Source: Saussurea involucrata
Lineage: Eukaryota; Streptophyta; Magnoliopsida; Asterales; Asteraceae
Assembly: GCA_033807775.1 (NCBI GenBank)
Contig: CM066312.1
Location: 27,067,696-27,131,695, forward strand
Length of the DNA stretch: 64,000 nucleotides
Reading direction: 5' to 3'
The translations under genes and the position numbers were made by a program. Numbering within the stretch: the first letter of the stretch is position 1; the number at the start of each line of letters is the position of its first letter. Below, in pieces: positions 44,502 to 57,566 of the stretch. Under the pieces are notes generated by a model. It was given only the letters and a program-made list of their open reading frames with translations, was not told the origin of the DNA and made no database searches.

Positions 44502-46288
44502 TGTAATAACCAGGTAATTTATCTAATTTTAGATTTGGGATTTATTTTATAAGTCTTTATTTTTAGTATTTTATGGAATTAGGAGTTAAAGGGTAAGTTT
44601 AATTTGTAATTGGAAGTTTAGGGGTATTTATTGCCAATTGAGATAAGCTTAGGGTGGATTTGGTCTTTTTGCCAAAAATATCTCCCACCACCGCCACACT
44701 TCTGTTGAGACACCAGGAGGTGTCAATCTTAGGCTCATTTAGAAGAAAATCAAATAAATATCTAAAACCTATGTGTGTGTGTGTGTTTATCGATTGAGAG
44801 AAAAGAGAAAAAAGAAAGAGAGAGATCGAGAGAATTGAAGAAGAAGAAGAAGAAATTGCTGCTGTGATTTTGTACCAACTGAAGTAATCAAGGTAAACAA
44901 TCCATACCTTTTATATGTTTTAATTTCTCAAAGTGTTCTTGAAATTTCTAGTTTAAGTTCTTGGTGGGTTTTGTTAAAAATGGATGTTTTGGGGAGTTTA
45001 AGCTTAAGGATAGGTTGTGCTAATGCTCTTAAACATATCTGCACTTTTACAGTAGCTTGCATAGAGTAAAAGTACAAAAATCTGGGTTTTAGGATGAAAC
45101 AGTGAACTGTGACATTCATCGAAGTCGCAATAGAGGACTGCGACATTCAACGAAGTCGCAATGGTCGATTGCGATTTGGGCTTGAAGTCGCAATGGTCGT
45201 TTGCGACTTGGATTGGAATCGCAGTAGTTGATTGCGATTTGGGATTGGAATCGCAGTAGTTGATTGCGATTTGGGATTGGAATCGCAGTAGTTGATTGCG
45301 ATTTGAGATTGGAATCGCAGTAGTTGATTGCGATTTGGGTTTGGGATCGCAGTAGTTGATTGCGACTTAGGATGGAGTCGCAATAGTGGGTTGCGATTTC
45401 GGGGTGAAGTCGCAGTAAGAGGTTGCGACTTTGTACTGTTCATCACGGTTGCGACTTGTACTGTTCATTGCGATTTCATGTTATTTCGGGTTGCGATTTG
45501 AATTGAGAATTTTGTAAGTTTTAGTGTTTAAAGAGATATTTGGTATTTTATCTGATTTCAGATTCTGTGAAGGATCAACAAACGTGAATTATCTTGGAAG
45601 AGTTTTTTGTGATAAACACACGAGGTGAGTTTTACTTTAAAAAGTATATTTTTACTGGAATGCAATATGTGATTAACAAATGTTTGATGATGTGTATGAA
45701 TATGTCATACGTGAGTAATTATAATATATTGAGATATTATAATTACGTGAGTATTATATGAAAATATAATACGTGGCCGGGCTTAGGACCGGTGTGATAA
45801 ATTGGCTCGCAACCAATTGTTATTGGCCATTGGTGGAGGGATAAGGTGGTATGTGAAAGGTATGTTGTGTGAATTGCATTTGGTATTATTTTACGTGTGA
45901 TGTAAATGTAATTATATAAAAGTGTGTATTTATATAAATGAATTTTAATGATTTCCAAATGTCAGGGATTTACTCACTAGACCCTTAGGTCTAACCCTCA
46001 TTTTTGTTTTAAAAATCTGTATTCCAGGTGGTGGTACCAGTAAGAGTAAATGATTAGATTACTTGGTGGATAGCTATGTGGAATGATGATCATTATGAAG
46101 TTGATGATACTTTTTGTACTTAAATTTCAGTTATTAGCTATTATCAGATCTAAATGGGATCAAGTTTGTACTGAATTTTATATTCGTTAAATCAGACTTT
46201 GGGACCAAATGTGTAATGTGAATGATTTTGTTGAAACCCTGTTATGAATTATATGTTATATGTATGTTTTGTTTTGCGGGATGTTACA
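44502..46288 (+). repeat. Element G 5' LTR
   Basis: TGTAATAACC to ATGTTACA. Matches 51161-52854. Contains the hairpin array at 45124-45499 and regions shared with solo LTR S. Confidence 0.93.
45124..45499 (+). repeat. Tandem hairpin array in element G LTR
   Basis: Near-identical 32-base units with AATCGCA-GTAGTTGAT-TGCGATT at their core, repeated about five times (45208-45368), flanked by looser units of the form GTCGCA(A/G)N-TGCGA. Each unit can pair 5-7 bases around a 9-base loop. The same array is at 51782-52155 in the other LTR. Confidence 0.88.
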
Positions 46289-46290
46289 GA

Positions 46291-46304
46291 TGGTATCAGA
46301 GCCC
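46291..46304 (+). other. Element G primer-binding site
   Basis: TGGTATCAGAGCCC two bases after the LTR; initiator-Met tRNA type. Confidence 0.92.
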
Positions 46305-46551
46305 TAGTTTAAGGGATTTAGGTATTAGTATCCGTACCTAGACTTAAACTGCATGTGAAGTAGGATGTCCCGATTAAATTAGAACCTGGGGATATTAAGT
46401 ATAAAAGGTAGAAGGAACATCATGTAAGGTAATTTCAAATTACACCAGGCCAGTGTAATTATGATCTTACAGGTACATGTTTGAACTGGAATATCTTATT
46501 ATACGGGGTATGTGCTTATGTGTGTATATTAACCTTGTTTGAATCCACAGA

Positions 46552-49500
46552 ATGGCGAGTGGCACCAGACAAGGGAATCAGGGAAGAGGAAGGAATTCAA
46601 GTGGAGGAAATCCGCCGTTAGGAACAGGGGGAAGAGGAGGAGATCGTGGTAGAGGTAGAACTGGAAGGGGAACAGGAGGCCGAACTGGAGGTAGAACACA
46701 ACAGCATGGTACACAGTTTGTTACACGAGATGATCTGACTGCTGAAATGGGAAGATTACAGGATAGCATACAAGCCATGTTCGAACGTAATCGTCTTAAT
46801 GAAACTGAAAGACCAGATTCGGAACATGAAGTGGAGATACCACTTACCTCTGCTGTTCTACCAGGGGTGAAAAGGTGCGATTATAAAATGTTTCTTAGTT
46901 GTAAGCCCCCTACATACTCAGGAGATCGGGATCCGGTAAAGGCGATGAGATGGCTGAAAGAAATAGAGGCCATCTTCAAGACGTGTAAATGTGCTGAAGA
47001 AGACAAAGTGCTTTATGGAGCTGTGATGCTGAAAGGGGATGCTCTGTATTGGTGGGATGCTCATACAGAATCGAGAGGAGCGGATGTATATACTACTTTT
47101 TCATGGGAGGAATTCGTGTTAGCTTTCACAACGCACTTCTGTCCACAAGCCGCTGTCAGACAGTTAGAAGAAGAATTCATGAATCTACAACAAGGAAATA
47201 TGTCGGTTAGAGATTATACTGCACGATTTTTGGAGAAGTCTCGTTTTGCAGGATATTATGTTGCTACAGATAAGATGAAGATGGAGAGGTTTATTTATGG
47301 GTTGAATTCCGAAGTTCGAAGATTGGTGACTGCCACGGGGCCAAATACTTTTACAGCTGCGGTGGATGCTGCCGAGAATGTGGAAAGAGATAATAAAAGA
47401 GATACTGGCGATAAGAGCTTAGGAAAACGAAAATGGGAAGGACCACCACAGGATTCGAGGAAACCTAGATTTCAGAGGTTTGACAACCGTCCGTCATTTC
47501 GACCAACAGAAAGACCATGTTCAAAGTGTAATCGTTACCATCAGGGAAATTGCCAAGTAGAGTCGCGGGTTTGCTTTAAATGTGGGAAAACGGGTCATGT
47601 TGTTAAAGACTGTCGAGTAACACGGTTTTGCTTTTTGTGCAACTCTCCGGATCACCTCCAATCAGACTGTCCGCGAGGCAGAATACAATCAGGGGGTACA
47701 TCGGGGAAACCGGCCATTACGAGACCAGTAGTTCCAAGAATAGAACCGCCGAGAACGAGGGGTCGTACGTTCCAAATGACAGCTAAAGAGGCGGAGGAAA
47801 CTCCTGATGTGGTCACAGGTACATTTTTCATAAACTACACGCGTGCAAAAGTGTTATTTGATTCCGGTGCAAACCGATCTTTTGTGTCTCCTTCTTTTGC
47901 TGCTCACATGCATTTAGAGCCTAAAATGTTAAAACATGCTTTATTAGTAGACACTGCAAATGATAACCAAGTGGCAGTTAAAGAGGTTTTTGATTGTTGT
48001 ATGATAAATATAGAGGGATGTGGAGTACCGATACAACTGTTTCCAATAGCTTTGATCGAATTTGATGTGGTAGTAGGAATGGATTGGCTAGCTGAGAATC
48101 AGGCTAATATAGTTTGTGATAAGAAAATAATCCACGTTGTTTTACCCGATAAGAGAGCGGTAGTGATTTATGGAGATCGTAAGAATCATCAGTCCAGTCT
48201 TATATCTATGGTAAAAGCCCGTAAATGTGTTAATAAGGGTTGCTCTAGTTATCTAGCCTATGTGATAGATAGTAGGCCTGAAAAGTGTAAGCTGGAAGAT
48301 ATTTCCATTGTCAGTGAATACCCAGAAGTTTTTCCTGAAGACTTGAATAGTCTTCCTCCTGTTAGGCAAGTAGAATTTGGAATAGACCTAGTACCTGGAG
48401 CCAATCCCATCGCTCGTGCGCCGTACAGATTAGCACCACCAGAAATGAAAGAAATGATGTCACATCTTCAAGATTTATCTGATAAGGGCTTCATCAGACC
48501 CCGCTCATCGCCTTGGGGTGCACCAGTTTTATTTGTGAAGAAGAAAGACGGTTCAATGAGAATGTGTATCGATTATCGGGAGCTGAACAAACGCACGATC
48601 AAGAACAAGTATCCACTCCCAAGAATTGATGACCTTTTTGATCAATTAGTTGGAGCTTGTTACTTCTCAAAGATTGATCTCAGATCTGGCTACCATCAGT
48701 TGAAGGTTAAGGAGGAGGATGTTTTAAAGACTGCTTTTCGCACGAGATACGGCCACTACGAATTTTTGGTAATGCCTTTTGGATTGACGAATGCTCCAGC
48801 CGCTTTTATGGATCTGATGAATCGGGTATGTAAGCCATATCTCGATAAATTTGTTATAGTGTTTATCGATGATATACTTATATATTCCCGATCCAAAGAG
48901 GATCATGCGCAACATCTTCGTTTGATTTTGGAGTTACTGAAGAAAGAAAAGTTGTACGCTAAGTTCTCTAAATGTGAATTCTGGTTGCGGGAAGTTCAGT
49001 TTTTGGGTCATGTAGTTTCAGAGAAGGGTATACAAGTTGATCCAGCAAAGGTGGAAGCAATTGAAAATTGGGATCCGCCAAAGACGGCAACCGAAGTACG
49101 AAGTTTTCTGGGTCTAGCTGGATACTATCGGAAGTTCATAAAAGACTTTTCTCGAATCGCGACGCCATTGACCAAGCTGACTCGGAAGAATCTGAAGTTT
49201 GAGTGGAAAGCAGAACAGGATGAGGCATTCAGAATATTGAAAGAGAAACTCTGCAGCGCGCCGATATTAGCATTGCCAGAAGGTTCTGATGATTTTGTGG
49301 TCTACAGTGATGCTTCTAAGTTGGGATTGGGATGTGTACTCATGCAACGTGGGAAGGTGATTGCCTATGCTTCGCGTCAATTAAAGGATCACGAAAGACA
49401 ATATCCTACCCATGATATGGAACTAGCAACAGTTGTTTTTGCCTTGAAGATTTGGAGACATTATCTTTATGGTTCTAAATGTCAAATTTTCACGGACCAC

Positions 49501-49554
49501 AAGAGTCTCCAACATCTTTTCGATCAAAAGGAACTGAATATGAGACAAAGATGA
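46552..49554 (+). pseudogene. Element G gag, protease, reverse transcriptase and RNase H
   Basis: A 1000-codon frame from ATG 46552. Arg/Gly-rich N terminus (residues 10-48); gag domain 110-285 (ALYWWDAHTES, EEFVLAFTTHFCP); two CCHC knuckles, CFKCGKTGHVVKDC (341-354) and CFLCNSPDHLQSDC (360-373); protease LFDSGANRSFVS with the catalytic Asp near 437; reverse transcriptase with the catalytic FIDDIL at 771; RNase H from about 860 (VVYSDASKLGLGCVL, TDHKSLQHLF). TGA at 49552-49554 falls at an expected Arg codon in the MRQRRW motif and is read as a CGA to TGA change; the same frame continues into integrase. Confidence 0.93.
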
Positions 49555-49557
49555 TGG

Positions 49558-51122
49558 TTGGAATTGGTAAATGATTATGATTGTGAAATTCTATATCACC
49601 CAGGGAAAGCGAACGTGGTGGCAGATGCATTAAGTCGTCAAGAAAGAAGTGGAACAATAAAAGCTATATCGTTACGAGCTGAACTTCTTCCTAATATTTT
49701 TGATGAATTACTGAAGTGCCAAATAGATGCTTATCAAGAAGAAAGTTTGAAGTCAGAACGGTTGGTTGGGATATCAGCATTGCTTGGGAAAGATGACCGT
49801 GGGTTGTTGTGTATGGAGAACAGAATTTGGGTGCCTCGTTTGGGTGGATTACGGGATCGTGTACTGCAAGAGGCTCATCAATCTCGATTTTCTATTCATC
49901 CAGGTACGAATAAAATGTATAGAGATTTGAAACAATTCTATTGGTGGTCGGGAATGAAGAGAAGTGTTGCTAAGTTTGTAGAAGATTGTACTACCTGCAA
50001 GAAAGTAAAGATTGAGCATCAGAAACCGTTTGGTCAGTTGCAACGACTAGATATACCAATGTGGAAATGGGATCTGATCACTACTAATTTCATTACCAAA
50101 TTGCCAAGAACTTCAAAGGGATTCGATTCTATTTGGGTGATTGTGGATAGATTGACGAAGTCTGCTCATTTCTTACCTATAAAAGAAACTGATTCTTTGG
50201 AACGTCTAGCTAAGTTGTATATTAATGAAATAGTAACTCGACATGGAGTTCCAATCTCGATTATTTCCGATCGAGATAGTCGTTTTACTTCTAGGTTTTG
50301 GAGAAGCTTTCAAAAAGAGATGGGAACGCAAATAAAGTTGAGCACAGCATATCATCCACAGACTGACGGGCAGAGTGAAAGAACAATCCAGACTTTAGAA
50401 GATATGCTCCGGGCTTGTATAGTGGATTTTGGGGGATCATGGGATAAACATCTACCTTTGATAGAATTCGCCTACAACAACAGTTATCATTCTAGCATCC
50501 AGGCGGCACCGTTTGAGGTATTGTATGGTAGAAAATGCCGAACGCCTTTGTGTTGGAATGAAGTGGGGGAGAAGCAATTAGCAGGGCCAGAAATGGTACA
50601 GTTAACAGCAGATAAGATTACTCAGATTCGGGATAGATTGAAAACGGCTCAAGACAGGCAGAAAAGTACGCAGATCGACGCCGGAAACCGTTAGAATTCC
50701 AAGTCGGGGAATTTGTGATGTTGAAAGTATCGCCCTGGAAAGGAGTCATACGTTTTGGGAAGCAAGGTAAACTCAGTCCGCGTTATATTGGGCCATTTGA
50801 AATTACGGAAAGAATTGGTGAGGTAGCTTATAGATTAAATCTTCCGTCAGAATTAAGTAGAATTCACAACGCGTTCCATGTATCGAATTTTCGGAAGTGT
50901 TTGGTTACACCAGACCAAGCAGTCTCTCTACCAGATATTCAAGTGGACGGAAAGTTGAACTATGTGGAGGAACCGGAAGCGATAGTTGATCACAAGGTTA
51001 AAGTATTGAGGAATAAAGAGATCAGGCAGGTAAAGGTTCAGTGGAAACATCATAGGGGACAGGATGCGACATTGGAATCAGAATCGGAGATGAGATCCAA
51101 ATACCCTCATCTATTCTCTTAA
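49558..51122 (+). pseudogene. Element G integrase with chromodomain-like C terminus
   Basis: Continues the gag-pol frame after the TGA. Zinc-binding HHCC (EAHQSRFSIHPG, CTTCKKVK), then the core. Where WKWxxITMDF is usual, this copy reads LITTNF, with Asn at the first catalytic Asp. The second Asp (ISDRDSRFTSRFW) and the Glu (TDGQSERTIQ) are present. One base is missing near 50668, so the last part, with the KLSPRYIGPFEITERIG module and a chromodomain-like VKVQWKHHRGQ, runs in another frame (50715-51122). That domain would target heterochromatin in related elements. Confidence 0.9.
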
Positions 51123-51160
51123 CTGAATTCCGGGACGGAATTCTGTTAAGGGGGAGATGT
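51123..51160 (+). other. Element G polypurine tract
   Basis: TTAAGGGGGAGATGT immediately before the TG of the 3' LTR. Confidence 0.8.
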
Positions 51161-52854
51161 TGTATTAACCAGGTAATTTATCTAATTTTAGATTTGGGAT
51201 TTATTTTATAAGTCTTTATTTTTAGTATTTTATGGAATTAGGAGTTAAGGGGTAAGTTTAATTTGTAATTGGAAGTTTAGGGGTATTTATTGCCAATTGA
51301 GATAAGCTTAGGGTGGATTTGGTCTTTTTGCCAAAAATATCTCCCACCACCGCCACACTTCTGTTGAGACACCAGGAGGTGTCAATCTTAGGCTCATTTA
51401 GAAGAAAATCAAATAAATATCTAAAACCTATGTGTGTGTGTGTGTGTTTATCGATTGAGAGAAAAGAGAAAAAAGAAAGAGAGAGATCGAGAGAATTGAA
51501 GAAGAAGAAGAAATTGCTGCTGTGATTTTGTACCAACTGAAGTAATCAAGGTAAACAATCCATACCTTTTATATGTTTTAATTTCTCAAAGTGTTCTTGA
51601 AATTTCTAGTTTAAGTTCTTGGTGGGTTTTGTTAAAAATGGATGTTTTGGGGAGTTTAAGCTTAAGGATAGGTTGTGCTAATGGTCTTAAACATATCTGC
51701 ACTTTTACAGTAGCTTGCATAGAGTAAAAGTACAAAAATCTGGGTTTTAGGATGAAACAGTGAACTGTGACATTCATCGAAGTCGCAATAGAGGACTGCG
51801 ACATTCAACGAAGTCGCAATGGTCGATTGCAATTTGGGCTTGAAGTCGTAATGGTCGTTTGCGACTTGGATTGGAATCGCAGTAGTTGATTGCGATTTGG
51901 GATAGGAATCGCAGTAGTTGATTGCGATTTGGGATTGGAATCGCAGTAGTTGATTGCGATTTGAGATTGGAATCGCAGTAGTTGATTGCGATTTGGGTTT
52001 GGGATCGCAGTAGTTGATTGCGACTTAGGATGGAGTCGCAATAGTGGGTTGCGATTTCGGGGTGAAGTCGCAGTAAGAGGTTGCGACTTTGTGCTGTTCA
52101 TCACGGTTGCGACTTGTACTGTTCATTGCGATTTCATGTTATTTCGGGTTGCAATTTGAATTGAGAATTTTGTAAGTTTCAGTGTTTAAAGAGATATTTG
52201 GTATTTTATCTGATTTCAGATTCTGTGAAGGATCAACAAACGTGAATTATCTTGGAAGAGTTTTTGTGATAAACACACGAGGTGAGTTTTACTTTAAAAA
52301 GTATATTTTTACTGCAATGCAATATGTGATTAACAAATGTTTGATGATGTGTATGAATATTTCATACGTGAGTAATTATAATATATTGAGATATTATAAT
52401 TACGTGAGTATTATATGAAAATATAATACGTGGCCGGGCTTAGGACCGGTGTGATAAATTGGCTCGCAACCAATTGTTATTGGCCATTGGTGGAGGGATA
52501 AGGTGGTATGTGAAAGGTATGTTGTGTGAATTGCATTTGGTATTATTTTACGTGTGATGTAAATGTAATTATATAAAAGTGTGTATTTATATAAATGAAT
52601 TTTAATGATTTCCAAATGTCAGGGATTTACTCACTAGACCCTTAGGTCTAACCCTCATTTTTGTTTTAAAAATCTGTATTCCAGGTGGTGGTACCAGTAA
52701 GAGTAAATGATTAGATTACTTGGTGGATAGCTATGTGGAATGATGATCATTATGAAGTTGATGATACTTTTTGTACTTAAATTTCAGTTATTAGCTATTA
52801 TCAGATCTAAATGGGATCAAGTTTGTACTGAATTTTATATTCGTTAAATCAGAC
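51161..52854 (+). repeat. Element G 3' LTR, cut by element H
   Basis: TGTATTAACC onward, near-identical to 44502-46195. The match stops at CAGAC (52850-52854), where H begins. The last hundred or so bases must lie beyond 64000. Confidence 0.92.
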
Positions 52855-53820
52855 TGTTGGTCCCGAAAGGCCTATACAAGTTTGTAGAAGGGGGGGGGGG
52901 GTTGAATACAAACACGCTATTTTACTTTTCTAAATTGTTTATTGATAAATCATTAACAATTTACAGCTTGTTGCGGAAACAAGATTAAGGATAAACCTAA
53001 ATCTAAACAAGTTGGAACACTAAGGTTTCTTGCACTAAGAAGGATATGGAGATTACTAATAAAATCCTATCTTGAGAGAGATTTGAACTTGTCCAGAGTT
53101 AGCAAGTTACTTCAAATGAAGTGAGTTCATCTCTTTATATACTGCATGCATTTAATGCAATTCAGTATACACTTTACACGTGTCATCAGCGGATTGGTTG
53201 CATGTCATTGACCTTTGTTGACTACCTTAGTAGCCGCATGAATGAACAGTGTAGTATCAGAGTGGTTGTACGATCTCAGATTTTCGGAGGTTCTTTTCTG
53301 ACATTTCGTACGGTGGCGTGCAAGGGAGGTTAAGACAAAAGTACTTTGTACGGAGGACTTCATGATCAGCTTTCGTTGATTCAGCGATTATCATTTACTA
53401 TTCAGCGAATGATAAAGTTCAGCGATAGCTGAAGTCTTGTACTTGATACTTCACGTTGAGTGGACAAATCTGAGTCTTCGCTGATCCGCATCAGTTCATT
53501 AGGAGACTTGTCGCTGGTTCTTGAGCTTAATCTTCGACTTCAGCGTAGAACCTTTGTTGACGTGAATCTTGTCTTCAGGGATCATAAGTAAACAACTAAC
53601 TTATCAGCGATCACCATAAGGACTGAACAGACTCAGCGCATTATGGTGAACAGTGTTCGCTGAATGTTTAATTTAAAGAGCGAGAGTTCCTATCAGCGGT
53701 ACTGTAAGATCTTAGTACTTATCAGCGATAGTGAAACTCTGATACATATTGTTTACATACAATTTTCACTAAGTAATTAAGAGAGGGTCATTATCAAATC
53801 ACTGAGGGTTTGGATCAACA
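52855..53820 (-). repeat. Element H 3' LTR
   Basis: On the minus strand TGTTGATCC to GGACCAACA, matching F's LTRs. Contains the C run (12 bases here, as G at 52890-52901), the CACGTG G-box (near 53177) and TATATAAA (near 53134, minus). Confidence 0.9.
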
Positions 53821-54087
53821 ATCTCCCCCTATTTGATTATGACATAGCAACAAAGAAAATTGCTATTTAATGAAAACATAAGGATAAAAAGAACTCATAA
53901 AATATTTTTCTCTTTTACTGTTTTCTGGGATCTTTTCAGTACTGATGGAGTAAAGTACATTCGCTGAAATCTTTCTTTAAATCTTTGAATCAGGTTACAA
54001 TTTGAATAAGAAAGATTACAAGTACAAGCGAAATAAATTACAAGTACTGAAGGATGACTGATACAATAGAGAATGAGGTGATTGTTG
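53821..54087 (-). other. Element H 3' spacer and polypurine tract
   Basis: Minus strand AATAGGGGGAGAT abuts the LTR. No coding sequence between it and the accessory gene's stop. Confidence 0.7.
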
Positions 54088-55247
54088 TCAGCCTTCAAAG
54101 GGTTCTTCCTTAATGAGAAGTTCATCAAGGGTTGTCTTTTCAGTTGGAATCATCCAGTCAGGAACCTTTTCTCCTTTATTCTTTAGCTTCAGAGCAGCTT
54201 CAAAAATCAAGGGTTTTAGGTGTCGTGCCTGAATGTCTTTTCTGAAGTCACACCAGTAGATAAGATCTCTGAGCTGTTCGATTGGAGTGATTGGGAGCTC
54301 AGCGATCCGTTGAAAGCATTTACGTCCGTCGTAGTCAAGAAAGAATATTCCATAAGGATTACTGATGACTTTACCAGGGACGAAAAGTTCACATGGTGGC
54401 AAAGAGATGTCAAGGGCGGATAGATCAGGATCAGGACCAAGTACTTCAGCGCGAGAGAAACCAATTCCAGTTTCATTTCGTATGACAGGTCCTGAGTTTG
54501 AATCTTGACGTTTCTTCCTTGGAGAACCTCTTTTTCTTTTCGGCTTTTGATCAGGAACAGGAGGAATATCCACACAATAAGATATCAAGTCGATCTGTCT
54601 GTTTATCAGCTTTTCGAAATGATTCTTGTACTTAGATTGTGATGGTTGGATAGCTAACCTCATCTCCAGCCATTCAGAGAGACCATACCTTTTTACAGTG
54701 TCAGCGCGAAAGGTTTCAGATGTGCCATCTTCTCTGAACAGTTTGATGTCAACAATAGGTACTCCGATGGAGGTTCTTCCAGAGATGAATACCTTGTTGA
54801 TCTTCGCTGGACGATATCTGAAGTGGATTTTCTCTTTACACCAGATCAGGGTGGTTTGAGAAACTTCAGCTTTCTTTTCCACGATCTTCTGGGCTTGTTC
54901 CCAAAGCTTTCGTTGGATTTGAATGGGAATACGCTTCAGCTTGGGGTCTTTGACAGATTCTTGAGTGAGCTTGATGGCGTATTCTCTGTCTTTATCTTCA
55001 GCTTCCTTCCTTTCAGCGATGAGGCGTTCAGCTCTGAGATGTTCCTGGTATTCAGCTTTTGAAATTCTGAACTTAGGAGGAACTGAAGGCAGTTGATCGC
55101 GCCTTAGAATGATTCGCTGATCCTCGAATCGCTTTATCATTTCTTCTCTCCTCTTTTGATCCTCTTCACTCAGCTTTTCAGGAGCTGAGGAAGGTCTGTT
55201 TCTGTGCGAGAGAGGTTGTTCTTCTGGTTCATCAGTTTCAGAGATTA
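54088..55247 (-). pseudogene. Element H accessory gene, main part of exon 2
   Basis: About 386 codons uninterrupted up to the insertion of element I. Same protein as F's exon 2: KLSEEDQKRREEMIKRFEDQ, a Lys/Glu-rich helix AERLIAERKEAEDKDREYAI, YGLSEWLEMRLAI, a basic KPKRKRGSPRKKRQ that looks like a nuclear-localisation signal, then NPYGIFFLDYDG and EQLRDLIYWC, ending EEPFEG. Where F has two TGA stops, H has Arg codons (AGA, CGA), showing that F's stops are decay. Upstream codons continue at 63297 beyond element I. Molecular role unknown. Confidence 0.7.
55243..55247. repeat. Target-site duplication GATTA, left copy (element I)
   Basis: GATTA at 55243-55247 and again at 63292-63296, flanking TG...CA of element I. 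Confidence 0.93.
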
Positions 55248-57549
55248 TGTAACGTCCCAAAAATTACAAGGAATTTAAAATTTTTAAAGTAACATTTCAT
55301 TAATAAAAACTCATTTAATAATTCAATCATTTCATTTGCAAACTCATAATTAATATTCTCACGAACAATAAACAGCGGAATAAATGTCTAAAATTAAAAT
55401 CATAAAAGTAATCAACTCTTCCCACGTGCCAGTGTGTACTCGTCACGCCTTGGAGCCACTCGTACCTGAAACCACAATTTATTGGGAAAGGGTAAGCACG
55501 AAGCTTAGTGAATTCAGACACCATAAATAACACAGTTATTCCCACACCACCTCTAAACAGATAATTGCACATAAACAGCATACAAGTCTACGAACAAATC
55601 ATAAACATGCATACCTACACCATCCCACCCAAAGGCATAAGCTGGTCCACCCGTCCACACGATAACCGTGCAAGCATTACCCGGCTCCCCCCGGGTTCCT
55701 ACGCCACCCGCGTATACAACCTTCGGTCCCACCGAGTTACTACGCCACCCGCGTATATAAACCTCGGCCCCACCGAGTTACTACGCCACCCGCGTATATA
55801 AACCTCGGCCCCACCGAACTCCTACGCCACCCGCGTAGTCATAACAATAAAGGTCCGACTAGACACCCCACTATTTAGTCCCGCATCACAAACAATTAAA
55901 ACTACCACACACGTACAAATCGTAATGTAAAAATAACCGACATTAGTTATAGTGAGAGAACTCACCTCGTAAGCGCGCCTAGCTCACAAATAATAATTCA
56001 AGCTTCACAAATCCAAGATCACTTCCCAACACCTAAACAATCGTTAAAATGTATTAACACGAGACCCGGACCCTAAAACACGACGCACCCTTAAATCGTC
56101 ACTAAAACGACTTTTCGGTCTAACCAAACAGGTCTGTTCGGGACCTGTTCCGACCTCCATAAACCCAGAAAATCCTCAATTAAATTACATAACCAGAAAG
56201 TGCTCTGAGTTAGGGTTCCAAGGACATATTATACACCTCCTAACGATTTTTCTACAATTTATTATGGATTTTACAAAACCAATCTGCTGCACAGCGAAAA
56301 ACGGTACATTTCAGTACAAAACAGTAGTTTGACACTAGCTATGGTCCGAACTGGTTTTTCCGCAAAACATAAGAAACTTACTAGACTCAAAATGAGATAT
56401 TTTGGCACTGGTTTCACCCCAATACGACGTTCCTATAAAAGGTTATGGCTTTCCCAAAACAGTGGAAGAAACTGTGACTTTTAAAACGGGACGCAAACTG
56501 ACACATCCGGACCTGCTGTATAAACAGCCAATTTACGCCTAGCTAGAGGCCGAACCGGACTTCCGCTAAAACACGAAAAGTGTACCCGGAACAGAATGTT
56601 AACCGTGGGTACCGGATTCGCCTAAATCCGAGCTATGACGGAAAAGTTATGGCCGTCGCAAAACAGTGACAGAAACTGTGAATTCACATGAAATGACAAC
56701 TATAACTAAATAACTCATTAAGACATAGCTTAACCCAAACAGCCCCAGGTAGCCTAAAACTTACTGGAAACAGATCATATCAAGATGGGCAACAGCCGTG
56801 CACCACCACCCCTTGCCGCCTCCGGCGGCGGTGGTGGTCGGCGGCGATCACACACACACATACCACCCTCATAACACCGACCCTCTCTTTCGATCGCTCT
56901 ACGCGAGCCCCACCCGCACACACACCCACAGCCGCCACAGCGGCGGCGAGCAGTGGTGGCCACACCGCCGGCAGCCATGGCTGCCGCGGCGGTGGTGGTG
57001 GTTGCGTTACCCTTGCGACGAACAAAACTAAAAGGAAAGGAAAACACGAAACGACAATAACGATTACCTCGACGCAGCCCCTCTTTCTCTCCGGCGTCCT
57101 TCTCTCTCCGGCGAACACCCTCTCTCTGTACCCTCGCCGGCGACGATCTCCCTCTCTCTCTCGGTTCTAGATTCCGGCCGGCAACCACAAGACCACAATC
57201 GAAACAAGAATGGGAGCCGTAGGGTTTCTTCTCTTGTTTGATGTTCACGACACCCACACACCAAACACAAGGACCGATTTCTTTCTTTCTTTTCACTTTT
57301 CACGCTACCAACATTCTACAAACACATGGGTCTCGTAATTCTCTTGCATGGGCCGAACCCATGATGGGTTTTTGGGCCTTTGACACAAATAGTCCCTCCA
57401 CTTACAACCCTCTCGCAACTAACCAAAAATTCCGACATTTAAACGATTAGGTCCAAATCGTCTAACCCCGATAACGGAACCCACATTAAATTAAACTTAA
57501 ACGAAAAGAATTAACAAAAGAAAATACATACCGGGATACGGGCTTTACA
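55248..57549 (-). repeat. Element I 3' LTR (left)
   Basis: Plus strand TGTAACGTCCC to GGGCTTTACA. Contains a tandem hairpin array (55699-55838) and a GC-rich CCG/GGC block near 56800-57000. The open frames in that block are composition artefacts. Confidence 0.93.
55699..55838. repeat. Tandem array with two hairpins per unit in element I LTR
   Basis: About four units of roughly 41 bases. Each holds TACGC-CACCC-GCGTA (5-base stem, 5-base loop) and CTCGG-CCCCA-CCGAG (5-base stem, 5-base loop). Repeated in the other LTR at about 61442-61580. Confidence 0.85.
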
Positions 57550-57550
57550 A

Positions 57551-57563
57551 CTCTCCCCCACTT
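57551..57563 (-). other. Element I polypurine tract
   Basis: Minus strand AAGTGGGGGAGAG, directly before the TG of the 3' LTR. Confidence 0.8.
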
Positions 57564-57566
57564 GGA

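Noticed and set aside
45147..45446. 99-codon minus-strand frames at 45147-45446 and 51805-52104 with repeated RNQLLRFQS-like units
   Set aside because: They simply translate the tandem hairpin array of element G's LTRs; no independent coding evidence.
56775..57296. Arg/Gly/Pro-rich frames in element I's LTRs (also 62504-63038)
   Set aside because: Long frames caused by the GC-rich CCG/GGC block; several overlap in different frames and both LTRs share them.
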